Shown here: one piece after another, positions 35,806-46,314 of the stretch
Layout of the letters: each line of letters opens with the position of its first letter
Position numbering within the stretch: the first letter of the stretch is position 1
From: Roseobacter ponti
GTDB taxonomy: Bacteria > Pseudomonadota > Alphaproteobacteria > Rhodobacterales > Rhodobacteraceae
NCBI RefSeq assembly: GCF_012932215.1
Contig: NZ_CP048788.1
Coordinates: forward strand, 3,472,001-3,536,000
Direction: 5' to 3'
Length of the DNA: 64,000 nucleotides
Notes under the pieces: generated by a model
What the model was told of the DNA's origin: nothing
Seen by the model: the letters and a program-made list of their open reading frames with translations, nothing else
Database searches by the model: none
Position numbers and translations under genes: made by a program

Positions 35806-37161
35806 ATGCACATGACACCTGAATTAGCCAAGCTGGGTCTTTTTGACGCAAAAGTGCCCCGCTACACGAGCTACCCGACCGCCCCGCAGTTTACACCCGC
35901 TGTAGGTCCCGCGCAGATGCGGGACTGGATTGCAGGCATTGCGCCCGGTGCGCGGGTGTCGCTTTATCTGCATATCCCGTTCTGCCGGCGGCTGTGCTGG
36001 TTCTGTGCCTGCAGAACCCAGGGGACCAAGACCAACAGCCCTGTTGCCGCATATCTGAAAACCCTCTTTGAGGAACTGGAGATCCTGGGTGCGCATCTGC
36101 CGGAAGGTGTGCAGCTGAACCGAATGCACTGGGGCGGCGGCACACCCACCCTTCTGACGCCCAAGATGACCCGAAAGCTCGCCAGACGAATCCGGAAAGT
36201 GCTGCCACTGGCGCCCGGCGCCGAATTCTCCGTCGAGATTGACCCCAATGAGATCGATCAGCCACGGGTTGACGCCCTGGCAGAGGCCGGCATGAACCGC
36301 GCCTCGATCGGCGTACAGGATTTCGACGATGAGGTGCAGTCGACCATCGGGCGCATCCAGGGGTTTGAGACCACACGGAACGCTGCTGATATGTTGCGGG
36401 CCGCCGGGATCCGGTCGCTCAACGCCGATATCCTTTTCGGACTGCCCCACCAGGATCAGGCGCGGCTGTCGGCCACAGTGCAGAAACTTCTGACGCTGAG
36501 CCCGGACCGCGTGGCGCTTTACGGCTATGCGCATGTGCCGTGGATGGCCCGCCGCCAGGCGCTGATCCCGTCAGACGCCCTGCCCCAGCCCGAGGAACGC
36601 CTGGCCCTGTTCGAATCGGCACGACAGCTATTTGAATGGGACGGGTATAAACAGATTGGTATCGATCATTTTGCGCTGCCGGATGACACGCTGGCGGTTG
36701 CCGCCCGTACCGGCAGACTGCGCCGCAACTTTCAGGGCTATACCGACGAGCCCTGCGACGTGCTGATCGGTCTTGGCGCCTCTGCCATTTCGCGGTTTCC
36801 CGAAGGCTATGCGCAGAATGAGCCGGCAACCTCGAAATACACCGCCGCTGTGCGCGAGGGCCGTTTTGCGACTGTCCGCGGTCATGCCTTTACCCAGGAG
36901 GACCATCTGCGCGCCCGCCTGATCGAGGCTCTGATGTGTGATTTCAGGATTTCGACCGACGAGACTGAAACGCGTTTTCCCGGCACGCAGGCGCACGTGG
37001 CGAAGATGCTGCGCGATGTGGCGAAAAAATTCGGCGATACAGTGCAGCTGACCACCAGCGGGCTCGAGGTGCATCCCGACGCGCTGGCGCTGACGCGTAT
37101 CATCGCGCGCGAGTTCGATGCCTACAGCATGTCGGAGAACGCCCACGCTTCAGCGATCTGA
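35806..37161 (+). CDS. hemN: Oxygen-independent coproporphyrinogen III oxidase (radical SAM)
   Basis: A 451-residue radical SAM enzyme with the cluster motif CRRLCWFC (Cys60, 64, 67) in YLHIPFCRRLCWFCAC and the HemN-specific SVEIDPNEID and GVQDFDDEVQ segments. It makes protoporphyrinogen IX without O2. No Shine-Dalgarno sequence precedes either of two nearby ATGs (35806 and 35812), and the FNR box geometry places the transcription start at or next to the first ATG, so translation may be leaderless. It is divergent from fnrL. Confidence 0.95.
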   Translation: MHMTPELAKLGLFDAKVPRYTSYPTAPQFTPAVGPAQMRDWIAGIAPGARVSLYLHIPFCRRLCWFCACRTQGTKTNSPVAAYLKTLFEELEILGAHLPEGVQLNRMHWGGGTPTLLTPKMTRKLARRIRKVLPLAPGAEFSVEIDPNEIDQPRVDALAEAGMNRASIGVQDFDDEVQSTIGRIQGFETTRNAADMLRAAGIRSLNADILFGLPHQDQARLSATVQKLLTLSPDRVALYGYAHVPWMARRQALIPSDALPQPEERLALFESARQLFEWDGYKQIGIDHFALPDDTLAVAARTGRLRRNFQGYTDEPCDVLIGLGASAISRFPEGYAQNEPATSKYTAAVREGRFATVRGHAFTQEDHLRARLIEALMCDFRISTDETETRFPGTQAHVAKMLRDVAKKFGDTVQLTTSGLEVHPDALALTRIIAREFDAYSMSENAHASAI

Positions 37162-37163
37162 CT

Positions 37164-38744
37164 TCAGGTCGCGGCCTGGAGCAACGTACGGGTGTATTCG
37201 TCGCGCGGCGCGTCAAAGATCTGCTCCACAGGGCCCTGTTCGATAACATCTCCGCGTTTCATGACCATCACGTGATGCGACATCGCACGCACGACTTTGA
37301 GATCGTGGCTGATGAAAATATAGGCCAGCCCGTATTTTTCCTGCAGCTTGCGTAACAGATCGACGATCTGAACCTGAACGGTCATGTCGAGCGCAGAGGT
37401 CGGCTCATCGAGCACCAGAAGGCGCGGCCGCAGAACCATTGCGCGCGCAATCGCGATCCGCTGTCGCTGACCGCCGGAAAATTCATGCGGGTAGCGGTCC
37501 ATCGTTTCGGGGTCGAGCCCCACCTCGATCATCACGTCCCGCACCAGATCACGCGGGGCGCGGTCGGGGTCAACTCTGTGAATACCCAGTCCTTCAGAGA
37601 TGATCTGGGCGCAGGTCATGCGCGGGCTGAGTGATCCGAACGGGTCCTGAAACACGATCTGCATGTCCTTGCGCAGGCTGCGCAGCTGCCGGGTGCTCCA
37701 TTTGCGTACGTCATCGCCCATAAAGGTGATCTCACCCTCAGAGGAAATCAGGCGCATCAGGGCAAGGGCCAGCGTGGTTTTGCCCGAGCCGCTCTCCCCC
37801 ACGATGCCGATGGTCTCTCCGGCGCGCACCGACAGACTCGCATCGTTAACCGCTTTGACGTACCCGACCGTGCGGCGCAGCAGACCTGCCTGGATCGGGA
37901 ACCACACCTTGAGGTGCTCCGTGCGCGCCACGGGTTTTGCGTCCCCGGGCAGCGGCGCGGGCGCGCCAGAGGGCTCGGCACTCAGCAGTTTGATCGTATA
38001 GGGATGTTTCGGTGCGTCAAAGATTTCTGCTGTGGGTCCGGTCTCCACGATCTCGCCGTTCTGCATCACACAAACGCGGTCGGCAATGCGCCGCACCACG
38101 CCAAGATCGTGCGTGATGAACAACAGCCCCATGCCCATCCGGTCCTTGAGGTCTTTCAGCAGATCGAGGATCTGCGCCTGGATCGTGACATCCAGCGCCG
38201 TTGTCGGCTCGTCGGCGATCAGCACATCCGGCTCATTGGCAAGGGCCATGGCGATCATCACGCGCTGGCGCTGGCCGCCAGAGAGCTGGTGTGGGTAGCT
38301 GGTCACGCGGGTGGCCGCGTCCTGAATGCCGACCTGCTCCAGCAGTTCAATGATCCGCGCGCGTGCCGCATCGCCGGTCAGTCCCTGGTGAAGGGCGATG
38401 CTCTCACCCAGCTGCTTTTCGATGGTGTGCAGCGGATTAAGCGAGGTCATCGGCTCCTGAAAGATGAAGCTGATGTCATTGCCGCGCACCTTGCGCAACA
38501 GTTTCTCATCCGCCCCGATCATCTGCTGACCATCATAGGTAACGGAGCCGGAGACTTCCGCGCTGTCCCCGAGCAGGGAAACGGTGGAAAGGGCAGAAAC
38601 AGATTTGCCCGAGCCGCTCTCACCCACGAGAGCGACGGTCTCACCACGTTCGACAGAAAAGCTGACGCCGCGCACGGCTTCTGTCAGCTTTCCGTCCTGG
38701 CGAAACCCAACGCGCAGATCCTTGACGTCAAGAAGGGCGCTCAT
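37164..38744 (-). CDS. yejF: Microcin C/oligopeptide-type ABC transporter, dual ATPase (YejF-like)
   Basis: A 526-residue fusion of two ABC ATPases. Each half has Walker A (GESGSGKS, then GESGSGKTT), an LSGGQRQR or FSGGQRQR signature and Walker B. Single-gene dual ATPases are characteristic of YejF. It overlaps yejE by four bases and is the last gene of the operon, ending two bases from the convergent hemN. Confidence 0.92.
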   Translation of the reverse strand: MSALLDVKDLRVGFRQDGKLTEAVRGVSFSVERGETVALVGESGSGKSVSALSTVSLLGDSAEVSGSVTYDGQQMIGADEKLLRKVRGNDISFIFQEPMTSLNPLHTIEKQLGESIALHQGLTGDAARARIIELLEQVGIQDAATRVTSYPHQLSGGQRQRVMIAMALANEPDVLIADEPTTALDVTIQAQILDLLKDLKDRMGMGLLFITHDLGVVRRIADRVCVMQNGEIVETGPTAEIFDAPKHPYTIKLLSAEPSGAPAPLPGDAKPVARTEHLKVWFPIQAGLLRRTVGYVKAVNDASLSVRAGETIGIVGESGSGKTTLALALMRLISSEGEITFMGDDVRKWSTRQLRSLRKDMQIVFQDPFGSLSPRMTCAQIISEGLGIHRVDPDRAPRDLVRDVMIEVGLDPETMDRYPHEFSGGQRQRIAIARAMVLRPRLLVLDEPTSALDMTVQVQIVDLLRKLQEKYGLAYIFISHDLKVVRAMSHHVMVMKRGDVIEQGPVEQIFDAPRDEYTRTLLQAAT

Positions 38745-39925
38745 GCAAAGGTCTTTCTGGGATCAAAGGCATCGCGGACACCTTCGAAGATGAACACCAG
38801 CAGCGACAGCATGATCGCAAAGGTGAAGAAGGCGGTGAAGGCGAGCCAGGGCGCCTGCAGGTTCTGTTTGGCCTGCAGGGTCAGTTCTCCCAATGAGGGG
38901 GCCGAGGACGGCAGACCAAAGCCCAGAAAATCGAGCCCAGCCAGTGTGCCGATGGTTGCGGTGACAAGAAACGGCAGCATCGTAAGCGTTGCCACCATCG
39001 CGTTGGGCAGCATGTGGCGAAACATGATGGTCAGGTTGCTGACCCCCAGCGCCCGGGCGGCGCGCACGTATTCAAGATTGCGTGCGCGCAGGAATTCGGC
39101 GCGCACCACGCCCACAAGAGACATCCAGCCAAAGAGCACCATGAGAAAAACGAGCAGCCAGAAACTTCGCCCGAGGATCGCGAAGAGGATAATGATCACA
39201 TAAAGCTGCGGCGTCGAAGACCAGACCTCGATGATGCGCTGGAAAATCAGATCCACCCAGCCGCCGAAAAAGCCCTGCACAGCACCGGCGGCAATCCCGA
39301 TGAGCGAGGCCGCCCCGGTGACGATCAAAGTGAAGAATATAGAGAGCCGGAAGCCGTGTACCACCCTGGCGAGCACATCGCGTTTGGTGCCGTCAGTGCC
39401 CAGCAGGTTCTGTGCGTTGGGCGGCAGCGGGGCCGCACCGGGGCGGTCCACGGCCGTGTCATAGGAATAGGGAATAAGCGGCCAGAGGGCCCAGCCTTTT
39501 TCAATCTCTTCGCCTTCGACAACGCCGTCTTTTGCGTCTTCGATATACGCTTCGGGATCATCGAAACACAGGTCCAGCCCGCCCGTGGCGATCAGGCACT
39601 TTACTTCCGGATCGCGATAAACGGCTTCTGTCTGAAAATCTCCGCCAAATGCGGTCTCGGGGTAGAAATTCCAGATCGGTGTGTAAATCTCGCCGCGATA
39701 GCTCACAAGGATCGGTTTGTCATAGGCGATGAATTCGGCGAAAAGCGACAGCCCGAAGAGGATCGAGAATATCCACAGCGACCAGTAGGCGCGGCGGTTA
39801 CGGCGGAAATTGCGCCAGCGCCGCTGGTTCAGGGGCGACAGGGAGAAGCGCTTTGGCTTTTCTGGGACAGGCGGCGGTGCGTCCTGTCCGGGCAGGCGTG
39901 TGGGCAGCGGATCAGTCATCGCCAT
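38741..39925 (-). CDS. yejE: ABC transporter permease (YejE-like)
   Basis: A 394-residue inner-membrane permease with a cytoplasmic N-terminus ending in PLNQRRWRNFRRNRRAYWSL, a long periplasmic loop after the first helix, and the EAA-loop region EFLRARNLEYVRAARALGVSN. The segment NLLGTDGTKRDVLARVVHGFRLS is typical of YejE/DppC-type proteins. It lies two bases after yejB. Confidence 0.92.
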   Translation of the reverse strand: MAMTDPLPTRLPGQDAPPPVPEKPKRFSLSPLNQRRWRNFRRNRRAYWSLWIFSILFGLSLFAEFIAYDKPILVSYRGEIYTPIWNFYPETAFGGDFQTEAVYRDPEVKCLIATGGLDLCFDDPEAYIEDAKDGVVEGEEIEKGWALWPLIPYSYDTAVDRPGAAPLPPNAQNLLGTDGTKRDVLARVVHGFRLSIFFTLIVTGAASLIGIAAGAVQGFFGGWVDLIFQRIIEVWSSTPQLYVIIILFAILGRSFWLLVFLMVLFGWMSLVGVVRAEFLRARNLEYVRAARALGVSNLTIMFRHMLPNAMVATLTMLPFLVTATIGTLAGLDFLGFGLPSSAPSLGELTLQAKQNLQAPWLAFTAFFTFAIMLSLLVFIFEGVRDAFDPRKTFA

Positions 39926-39927
39926 GC

Positions 39928-41016
39928 TCAGCCCTCCCGCCGTTCAAAGTCGATGCGCGGATCGACCAGCACATACATCAGATCCGACAGGATGCCGACC
40001 ACCAGCCCCATCAGACCGAAGATGAAAAGCGTGCCGAAAACAATCGGATAATCGCGCGCCACCGCCGCCTCGAAACCCAGACGACCCAGCCCATCGAGGC
40101 TGAAGATCGTCTCGATGATCAGCGAGCCGCCGAAAAAGACGCCGATAAACACGGCCGGAAAACCTGCGATCACAATCAGCATCGCGTTGCGGAACACATG
40201 GCCGTAGAGAACACGGGCCTCCGACAGCCCCTTGGCGCGCGCAGTCATGACGTAGTGCTTTTTCACCTCGTCGAGGAAGCTGTTTTTGGTCAGCAGCGTC
40301 AGCGTGGCAAAGGCGGAGATGGTGGAGGCAAATACCGGCAGGGTAATGTGCCAGAAGTAATCGATCACCTTTCCCATCGGCGTAAGCTGGTCAAAATTGT
40401 CGCTGGTAAGGCCCCTGAGCGGGAAGATCTGGTAATAGGATCCGCCGGCAAAGAGCACCAGCAGCAGGATCGCAAAGAGAAAGCCGGGGATCGCATAGGC
40501 CGCGATGATCACGCCCGACGTCCATGTGTCAAACCGCGAGCCGTCGCGGACCGCCTTGCGGATGCCAAGCGGGATCGACACCAGATAGGCGATGACCGTG
40601 GACCAGAGCCCGAGCGTGATGGAAACGGGCAGTTTCTCCTTGATCAGTTCCAGCACGGAGATCGACCGGAAATAGCTCTCTCCGAAATCAAAGCGCATGT
40701 AGTTCCAGATCATATTCAGGAAGCGTTCGACAGGAGGTTTGTCAAAGCCGAATTCGGCTTCTAGCTCCGCGATGAACTCAGGCGGCAGGCCGCGCGCGCC
40801 GATGTATTCGCTCTCATTGCTGCCCAGATCAACAGAACCTGCGTCATTGTTGGTGCCGGCGAACCCTTCAAACACGTCGCCGCCACCCTGAATGCGGGCG
40901 ATGGCCTGTTCGACGGGGCCACCCGGCACGAACTGCACCAGCGCAAAATTGATCAGCATGATCCCCAGAAGGGTCGGGATGATCAGCAACAGCCTTCGGA
41001 TAATATAGGCGCCCAT
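39928..41016 (-). CDS. yejB: ABC transporter permease (YejB-like)
   Basis: A 362-residue permease opening with [19 protein letters not shown], the standard YejB N-terminus, with a periplasmic loop carrying a GGGD stretch, and [20 protein letters not shown] as EAA loop. It pairs with YejE. It follows the binding protein gene by four bases. Confidence 0.92.
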   Translation of the reverse strand: MGAYIIRRLLLIIPTLLGIMLINFALVQFVPGGPVEQAIARIQGGGDVFEGFAGTNNDAGSVDLGSNESEYIGARGLPPEFIAELEAEFGFDKPPVERFLNMIWNYMRFDFGESYFRSISVLELIKEKLPVSITLGLWSTVIAYLVSIPLGIRKAVRDGSRFDTWTSGVIIAAYAIPGFLFAILLLVLFAGGSYYQIFPLRGLTSDNFDQLTPMGKVIDYFWHITLPVFASTISAFATLTLLTKNSFLDEVKKHYVMTARAKGLSEARVLYGHVFRNAMLIVIAGFPAVFIGVFFGGSLIIETIFSLDGLGRLGFEAAVARDYPIVFGTLFIFGLMGLVVGILSDLMYVLVDPRIDFERREG

Positions 41017-41020
41017 GGGC

Positions 41021-42952
41021 TTATCTCAGCGCTCCTGCCGCTCGCAGCGCATCCGCTTTGTCCTGATTGTACCACCAGAAATCCAGCTGCCCGAGGGCAA
41101 AGGGCGGGATCTCTTCGGGATGTTCGTACTGGTCGTAAAAGGCGACCCAGTGGCTGGGATTGTACCAGACCGGGATCATGATGAACTCGTAGCGCAGCGC
41201 GCGGTCGAGCGCCATAAGAGAGGCCTGTTCCTCTTCGCGGGTCTCGGCAACGAGCGAGCGTTCGATGATCGCATCCACAAGCGGGCTGGCAAGGCCCGCA
41301 GGATTGAAAAGACTGAATTCGGCAGCCTCAGATCCATAGCGTTGCATCAGACCGGTGCCAGTGCCGAGAAAGGCGCCATAGGCGTCGAACACCAGATCGT
41401 AATCGCGGTCACGTTCGCGCAGGGTGTATTGCGAGGCATCGACCTTTTCAAAGGTGATATCGACACCAAGGCCCTGCACGTTGGAAACGAAGTTTTCCAT
41501 GACAGCACTCAGAGTGGGCGAGGTGGCACTGTTGAAGAGAAAGTTCAGCCTGAGCGTATCGCCTGCGTCATTGCGGCGGATGCCATCATCACCGACACCC
41601 CAGCCTGCCTCATCAAGCAGTTTCATCGCTGCACGGGCATTGCGCCGGTCGAGCAGACGCTCCGGCTTTGAGGTATGGGGCTCCAGCGCGGGCTCGCTGA
41701 TCATTTCAGGCGGCACCAGATCACCGAGTTCCTGCAGAAAGGCAAGCTCGTCACCTTCCGGCAGGCCGGTGGCCATAAGCGGTGTATCCTGAGTAAAGGA
41801 GGCACGCTGCTTAAAAAGCCCGTACTGCAGACTCTCGTTCGTCCATTCGAAGTTAAAGGCAAGGGCGATGGCCTGCCGGACGCGGCGGTCTTTGAGCACG
41901 TCGCTGCCAAGGTTGAAAACGATGCCCGAGGGCGACGGCGGGGAGCCGTCCGGCAGGTCTTTGGTCACGACATGGCCCTGATCAACCTTCGGGAAGTCGT
42001 AGCCGGTGGCCCATTTGCGCGAGTCCCCTTCACTGCGGAAGGTATATTCGCCGGCTTTGAATGCCTCGAAGGCGGCGGTGTCGTCACCGAAGTATTCGAT
42101 GCGGATGCTGTCGAAGTTGTTGCGCCCGACATTAAAGGCAAGGTCTTTGCCCCAGTACTCAGGGTTGCGCTTATACACGATGCGGCGGTTCACATCGACG
42201 CTCTCGATCATATAGGGGCCGGACCCGGGCGAAACCTCAAGCCGGCTTTCGTCGAGACCCGCGCCGGTTTCCTCATACCACTTTTTCGACCAGGCAGGCA
42301 CGAACCCGACCTGATCAATGAGACTGCGCCGGGAGATGCCTTCGGTGAAGTAGAATTTGATGGTGTGGTCATCGATTACTTCGACTTCGGGGATGCGCTG
42401 GCGCACGGCATCGGCATAGGATTTCAGCCCCTCATCCAGCAGCAGGTTGTGGCTGAACGCGATGTCATGGGCGGTGACGGGCGAGCCGTCTGAAAACCGT
42501 GCCTCGGGACGCATGTAGAAGATTACCCAGTCCTTCGTCTCAGGGTATTCCACCCGCTCGCAGAGCAGGCAGAGATATTCGCCGTAAGCATCCGCAGGGG
42601 CGGCCGCGCCGCCGGTGCCCTCGCCCAGAAGGCTTTCATACATCACGGTCGACAGCGCCCCGGCCCGGCCTTTGCGGGTGTAAGGGTGCATGGAATCAAA
42701 CGTGCCGACGACGCTGAGAGAAATTTCGCCGGCCTTGGGTGCGTCGGGGTTCACGTAGTCGAAATGCGAATAGTCTTCGGGGTATTTCAGATCGCCGTAA
42801 AAGGAATAGCCGTGGCTTACCACCATATTGTCCTGCGCCCGCAGCGTCGTCGTCCAGAACAGAGCAACCGCAGCGGTCAGTGCGCCCAGGGCTGCGAGGG
42901 TGCGGGCCCTGCGATAAGGTGCCGCGATGGTCCGGGTCCGGGGGGATGTCAT
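41021..42952 (-). CDS. yejA: Oligopeptide ABC transporter substrate-binding protein (YejA-like)
   Basis: A 643-residue periplasmic binding protein of family 5. A signal peptide spans residues about 14-40 (hydrophobic core [13 protein letters not shown], then AQD), followed by the YejA hallmark [29 protein letters not shown]. The ATG at 42952 has a strong AGGAGG. YejABEF systems import oligopeptides and, in enteric bacteria, microcin C. It is transcribed first in the operon. Confidence 0.93.
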   Translation of the reverse strand: MTSPRTRTIAAPYRRARTLAALGALTAAVALFWTTTLRAQDNMVVSHGYSFYGDLKYPEDYSHFDYVNPDAPKAGEISLSVVGTFDSMHPYTRKGRAGALSTVMYESLLGEGTGGAAAPADAYGEYLCLLCERVEYPETKDWVIFYMRPEARFSDGSPVTAHDIAFSHNLLLDEGLKSYADAVRQRIPEVEVIDDHTIKFYFTEGISRRSLIDQVGFVPAWSKKWYEETGAGLDESRLEVSPGSGPYMIESVDVNRRIVYKRNPEYWGKDLAFNVGRNNFDSIRIEYFGDDTAAFEAFKAGEYTFRSEGDSRKWATGYDFPKVDQGHVVTKDLPDGSPPSPSGIVFNLGSDVLKDRRVRQAIALAFNFEWTNESLQYGLFKQRASFTQDTPLMATGLPEGDELAFLQELGDLVPPEMISEPALEPHTSKPERLLDRRNARAAMKLLDEAGWGVGDDGIRRNDAGDTLRLNFLFNSATSPTLSAVMENFVSNVQGLGVDITFEKVDASQYTLRERDRDYDLVFDAYGAFLGTGTGLMQRYGSEAAEFSLFNPAGLASPLVDAIIERSLVAETREEEQASLMALDRALRYEFIMIPVWYNPSHWVAFYDQYEHPEEIPPFALGQLDFWWYNQDKADALRAAGALR

Positions 42953-43080
42953 CTGGAAATTCCTCCTGTGTGCCACCGTGTTCTTCCGGCGTCTTGCTCT
43001 GATGTAAGCTAACGGGACGCCGGGCCAAGATACAAGTTGCGAAAATGTGATTGCCCGGGTTCCGCACTATCCTGCACAGC

Positions 43081-43111
43081 AAAAAGGCCGCCTGCATCAC
43101 AGCAAGCGGCC
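43081..43111 (-). terminator. Intrinsic terminator of cycM
   Basis: GGCCGC (43086-43091) pairs with GCGGCC (43106-43111); on the transcribed strand the stem is followed by TTTTT. It lies 25 bases after the cycM stop and separates it from yejABEF. Confidence 0.8.
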
Positions 43112-43135
43112 CTTATGGTTAATTCGGGGTAAATA

Positions 43136-43642
43136 TCAGTCGTCGAGGCTGTCGAGATAGGCGATCACATCGGCCCGGTCCTGAACCTTGTTCAGACCTG
43201 CAAAGCCCATGGATGTTCCTTCTGCCCATGAAGAGGGTTTCTCAAGAAAGCCGCTGAGATTTTCAGGGGTCCAGTCGCCGTCCATGCCTGCCAGTGTTTC
43301 AGAATAGCTGAAGCCGTCTGCAGCACCGATACCGCGACCGACGACACCGTAAAGGTAAGGGCCAACGCCGTTCGCGCCCTGCTCCAGCTTGTGACACGCA
43401 GAGCACTTGCGGAACACCTTGGCGCCATCATCGACGCTGGCGGATGCCAGAACGGTTGCAAAATCAACGACTTCCTCGACCTCTGCGGTATCGGCATCGT
43501 CTTCAACCTCAATGACGTATGAGGCTTCGCCATGCGAATCCACATGATACAACTCTTCGGCAGCCCATTTGCCGAGAAGGAACACAAGCAGTGCGCCGCA
43601 CACGCCGCCTGCCGCTTTGGTGAATGTCATTGTGTCAAACAT
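43136..43642 (-). CDS. cycM: Membrane-anchored cytochrome c (CycM/c552 type)
   Basis: A 168-residue protein with an uncleaved N-terminal helix (AAGGVCGALLVFLLGKWAAEELY), an acidic linker, and a class I cytochrome c domain with haem site KCSACHKLE and a distal methionine in GTSMGF. Such anchored cytochromes shuttle electrons from bc1 to terminal oxidases. The ATG at 43642 is chosen over an upstream extension that would overlap the divergent pheA gene. The position next to pheA is usual in Rhodobacterales. Confidence 0.92.
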   Translation of the reverse strand: MFDTMTFTKAAGGVCGALLVFLLGKWAAEELYHVDSHGEASYVIEVEDDADTAEVEEVVDFATVLASASVDDGAKVFRKCSACHKLEQGANGVGPYLYGVVGRGIGAADGFSYSETLAGMDGDWTPENLSGFLEKPSSWAEGTSMGFAGLNKVQDRADVIAYLDSLDD

Positions 43643-43763
43643 TGAATCACGGTCCGTTGTTTTTGTTCCCGCGGTATCTATTGCTTCCCCTTCGCCGTGG
43701 CAAGGTGTAGTTACCGCGACCAAACGACCGGTTTCCAAAGAATTCAGCCAGGGATCCTCTCCG

Positions 43764-44609
43764 ATGACTGCCGATACCCCCGCCCGCATCGCTTTTCAGG
43801 GAGAGCTCGGCGCCTACAGCCACGAAGCCTGTCACGCCGCACGCCCGGAAATGACACCTGTTCCCTGTCGGACCTTCGAGGATGCAATCGATGCAGTGCT
43901 CGAGGGCAGGGCAGAGCTTGCCATGCTGCCGGTGGAAAACTCAACCTACGGACGGGTTGCGGATATTCATTCGCTGCTGCCGCAGTCCGGCCTGCACATC
44001 ATCGAAGAATCTTTCGTCCGGGTGCACATCAACCTGCTGGCGCTGCCGGGCACCGCCCTCAAAGACATCAAAAGCGCGATGAGCCACACGGTGCTGCTGG
44101 GTCAGTGCAAGAGCTTTCTGGCCAGACACGGCATCCGGCGTGTCACGGGCGCGGATACGGCCGGCTCAGCCAAGGATGTTGCTGCCGGCGGGGACCCCTC
44201 GATGGCAGCGCTTGCCAGTGAGCTTGCCGGCGACATCTACGGCCTGGACCTGCTGGCCCGGCACATCGAAGATCAGGGCAATAACACCACCCGCTTTCTG
44301 CTGATGTCGCCCCAGGCTGATCACAGCCGGCGGGGCGATCACGGCATGATCACAAGCTTCGTTTTTGAGGTGCGCAACATTCCTGCTGCGCTTTATAAGG
44401 CGATGGGCGGCTTTGCCACCAACGGGATCAACATGACCAAGCTGGAAAGCTATATGGTGGGCGGCTCTTTCACGGCGACACAGTTCTATGCGGACATTGA
44501 GGGCCATCCGGAGGACCCGGCTGTGCGGCGCGCGATGGAAGAGCTGGAGTACTTCACCAATATGATCGAGATCCTTGGCGTTTACCCCGCCAGCCCTGAC
44601 CGCGACTGA
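43764..44609 (+). CDS. pheA: Prephenate dehydratase
   Basis: A 281-residue monofunctional enzyme that makes phenylpyruvate from prephenate in phenylalanine synthesis. The catalytic domain holds the family's FQGELGAYSHEA, LPVENSTYGRV and EDQGNNTTRFLLM segments (the TRF threonine is catalytic), and the C-terminal ACT domain from about residue 200 carries the phenylalanine-binding GxNMTKLESYMV. No chorismate mutase domain is present. The start is MTADTPARIAFQG, since the upstream frame overlaps cycM. Confidence 0.95.
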   Translation: MTADTPARIAFQGELGAYSHEACHAARPEMTPVPCRTFEDAIDAVLEGRAELAMLPVENSTYGRVADIHSLLPQSGLHIIEESFVRVHINLLALPGTALKDIKSAMSHTVLLGQCKSFLARHGIRRVTGADTAGSAKDVAAGGDPSMAALASELAGDIYGLDLLARHIEDQGNNTTRFLLMSPQADHSRRGDHGMITSFVFEVRNIPAALYKAMGGFATNGINMTKLESYMVGGSFTATQFYADIEGHPEDPAVRRAMEELEYFTNMIEILGVYPASPDRD

Positions 44610-44617
44610 CAGCCCCG

Positions 44618-45085
44618 TCAGGTCCTGCGGTCATGCCTGTCGCTGAGCGTCTGAACGAAACCGGCGATGCGGTCCTCGTATTTGCGCAGAATGGCGCCTT
44701 TGCTCAGCTTCAGCGACTGCACCAGCAACCGCGCTGACAGGCTGTGCGGTTGCAGCTCCAGCCCGACCAGCAGGCGCGTGCGCGACGGCGAGAGCGCAAT
44801 GAGCTCAAAGGCGATGCTTCCGGTCAGCCCGGATGAGGCCAGCGCAAGCGCGAGATGATCGGGCGGATCGCAGCGGGTGATCTCAAGCGTCACGTCCCGC
44901 ATGCGCCCGCGCAGGAAAAACCGGGCTTCCCAGGACACTCCGACTGCCGGTGCCGTATGACCATCTGTCCGACGCACTTCGGCGCCGCGCCGCATTGCCG
45001 CGCGCTCAAAGGTTTCAAAATCGGTGAGCATTTCAAAGACATGGCCCACGGGTGCGTCGATGTCTTCCTGGGTCTCAAACTTCAT
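44618..45085 (-). CDS. SRPBCC-family protein
   Basis: A 155-residue protein with a START/Bet v1-like layout: an opening MKFETQEDIDAPVGHVFEMLTDFE, typical of polyketide cyclase/coenzyme Q-binding-like SRPBCC proteins, followed by alternating beta strands and a final long helix. These proteins bind a hydrophobic ligand in a cavity. The ligand here is unknown. It is convergent with pheA and downstream of nudC. Confidence 0.78.
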   Translation of the reverse strand: MKFETQEDIDAPVGHVFEMLTDFETFERAAMRRGAEVRRTDGHTAPAVGVSWEARFFLRGRMRDVTLEITRCDPPDHLALALASSGLTGSIAFELIALSPSRTRLLVGLELQPHSLSARLLVQSLKLSKGAILRKYEDRIAGFVQTLSDRHDRRT

Positions 45086-45124
45086 TGCCGGGGCCTGCTG
45101 CGTCAGATGAACGCCACTGTCGTG

Positions 45125-46093
45125 TCAATCAAGTCTGTCCGCAAGCCAGTTTTCGATGAGAAAATGTGCAATCGCGCCCTTGCGCGCCGGCAGTATGGTG
45201 GGATGTTCCCCCGACATCGCCTGCATCATCTCCTCGCGGCTGACCCACATGGCCTGCTCGATTTCCACCGGATCGATGGTGATCTCCTCGCTGGTCGCCT
45301 CTCCGGCACAGCCCATCATCAGGGAGGCCGGAAAGGGCCAGGGCTGGCTGGAGAGATAGGTGACCTGTCCTACCCGCACCCCTGCTTCCTCAAACACCTC
45401 GCGGCGCACTGCAGCTTCAAGGGTCTCGCCCGGCTCAACAAAACCCGCCAGCAGTGAGAACATCCCATCAGGCCAGCCAGGCGAACGGCCCATCAGCACA
45501 CTGTTGCCACGGGTGATCAGCATGATCACAACCGGGTCGGTACGCGGAAAGTGCGACCCCCCGCAGGCGATGCATTTACGCTGCCAGCCGGCCTGTTCGA
45601 TCGCAGATTCCGCACCGCAGCGGGCACAGAACCGGTGCGTTTCGTGCCAGCCGAGAATGGCCTTACCGGTTGCTGCAAGCTCTGCATCGCGCGCGCTGAG
45701 CCATGTCATTACGCGGCGCAGCTCGGCAAAGACCTCAGTATCGCCAAGCGCCGGGTGCTGCTGTTCTGTCGGGTCCAGAAAGCCGCCGAGCAGGCCGGGG
45801 TCGAGATCGTCCGGCGACCAGGAGGAAATATCGAATGCAAAGCGCGCAGCACCGTCTTCGCGCCCCAGCAGAACAGGCGCTTCGGCGGCCGCCTCAAGCA
45901 CCGGATGATCCATTGGGAGCCGCACCAGAGATGCCGGCTTTTCATTCGATATCAGTGGCTTACCCCGCCAGAACAGGATCGCCCGCGCAGCGCTGTCGGC
46001 CCGGGCGGTTGCCACAGCGGACGCATCCGCACGCACTTCTCCCGCACGATCAAGTCCGGAGCCGCCGAATGTCACCGCTTCTGCAATTTTCAT
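45125..46093 (-). CDS. nudC: NAD(+)/NADH diphosphatase NudC
   Basis: A 322-residue Nudix hydrolase. A zinc ribbon (FCARC and KCIAC) precedes the Nudix box GFVEPGETLEAAVRREVFEEAGV, and the NudC-specific SQPWPFPAS motif follows it. NudC splits NAD(H) and removes NAD caps from RNA. The ATG at 46093 has GAGGAG; an upstream extension runs into the divergent promoter region and is rejected. Confidence 0.95.
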   Translation of the reverse strand: MKIAEAVTFGGSGLDRAGEVRADASAVATARADSAARAILFWRGKPLISNEKPASLVRLPMDHPVLEAAAEAPVLLGREDGAARFAFDISSWSPDDLDPGLLGGFLDPTEQQHPALGDTEVFAELRRVMTWLSARDAELAATGKAILGWHETHRFCARCGAESAIEQAGWQRKCIACGGSHFPRTDPVVIMLITRGNSVLMGRSPGWPDGMFSLLAGFVEPGETLEAAVRREVFEEAGVRVGQVTYLSSQPWPFPASLMMGCAGEATSEEITIDPVEIEQAMWVSREEMMQAMSGEHPTILPARKGAIAHFLIENWLADRLD

Positions 46094-46233
46094 CTGCGGA
46101 TCTCCTCTGCGCGCGTCCTTTTGGTGCGAAACCCGTCGCATGGCGCACAAAGTGTTGCAAGATGAAAGCTGAACGGCGTCGCCACTGGACTTTCCAACCC
46201 CTGCGTGATCTTCTTTGACCAATCGCACGTAAT

Positions 46234-46253
46234 GGTTGCTAATTTCAGCAACC
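46234..46253. promoter_or_regulatory. Inverted repeat before the phosphodiesterase gene
   Basis: GGTTGCT (46234-46240) and AGCAACC (46247-46253) are perfect arms around six bases, ending three bases before a GGGAG ribosome binding site at 46256-46260. Either an operator or an RNA hairpin that could mask the site. Confidence 0.35.
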
Positions 46254-46314
46254 CCGGGAGATCAAGACGATTAACGACCGCCACTCTTCGCAGGACCGCG
46301 AGACGACCGCCGGG

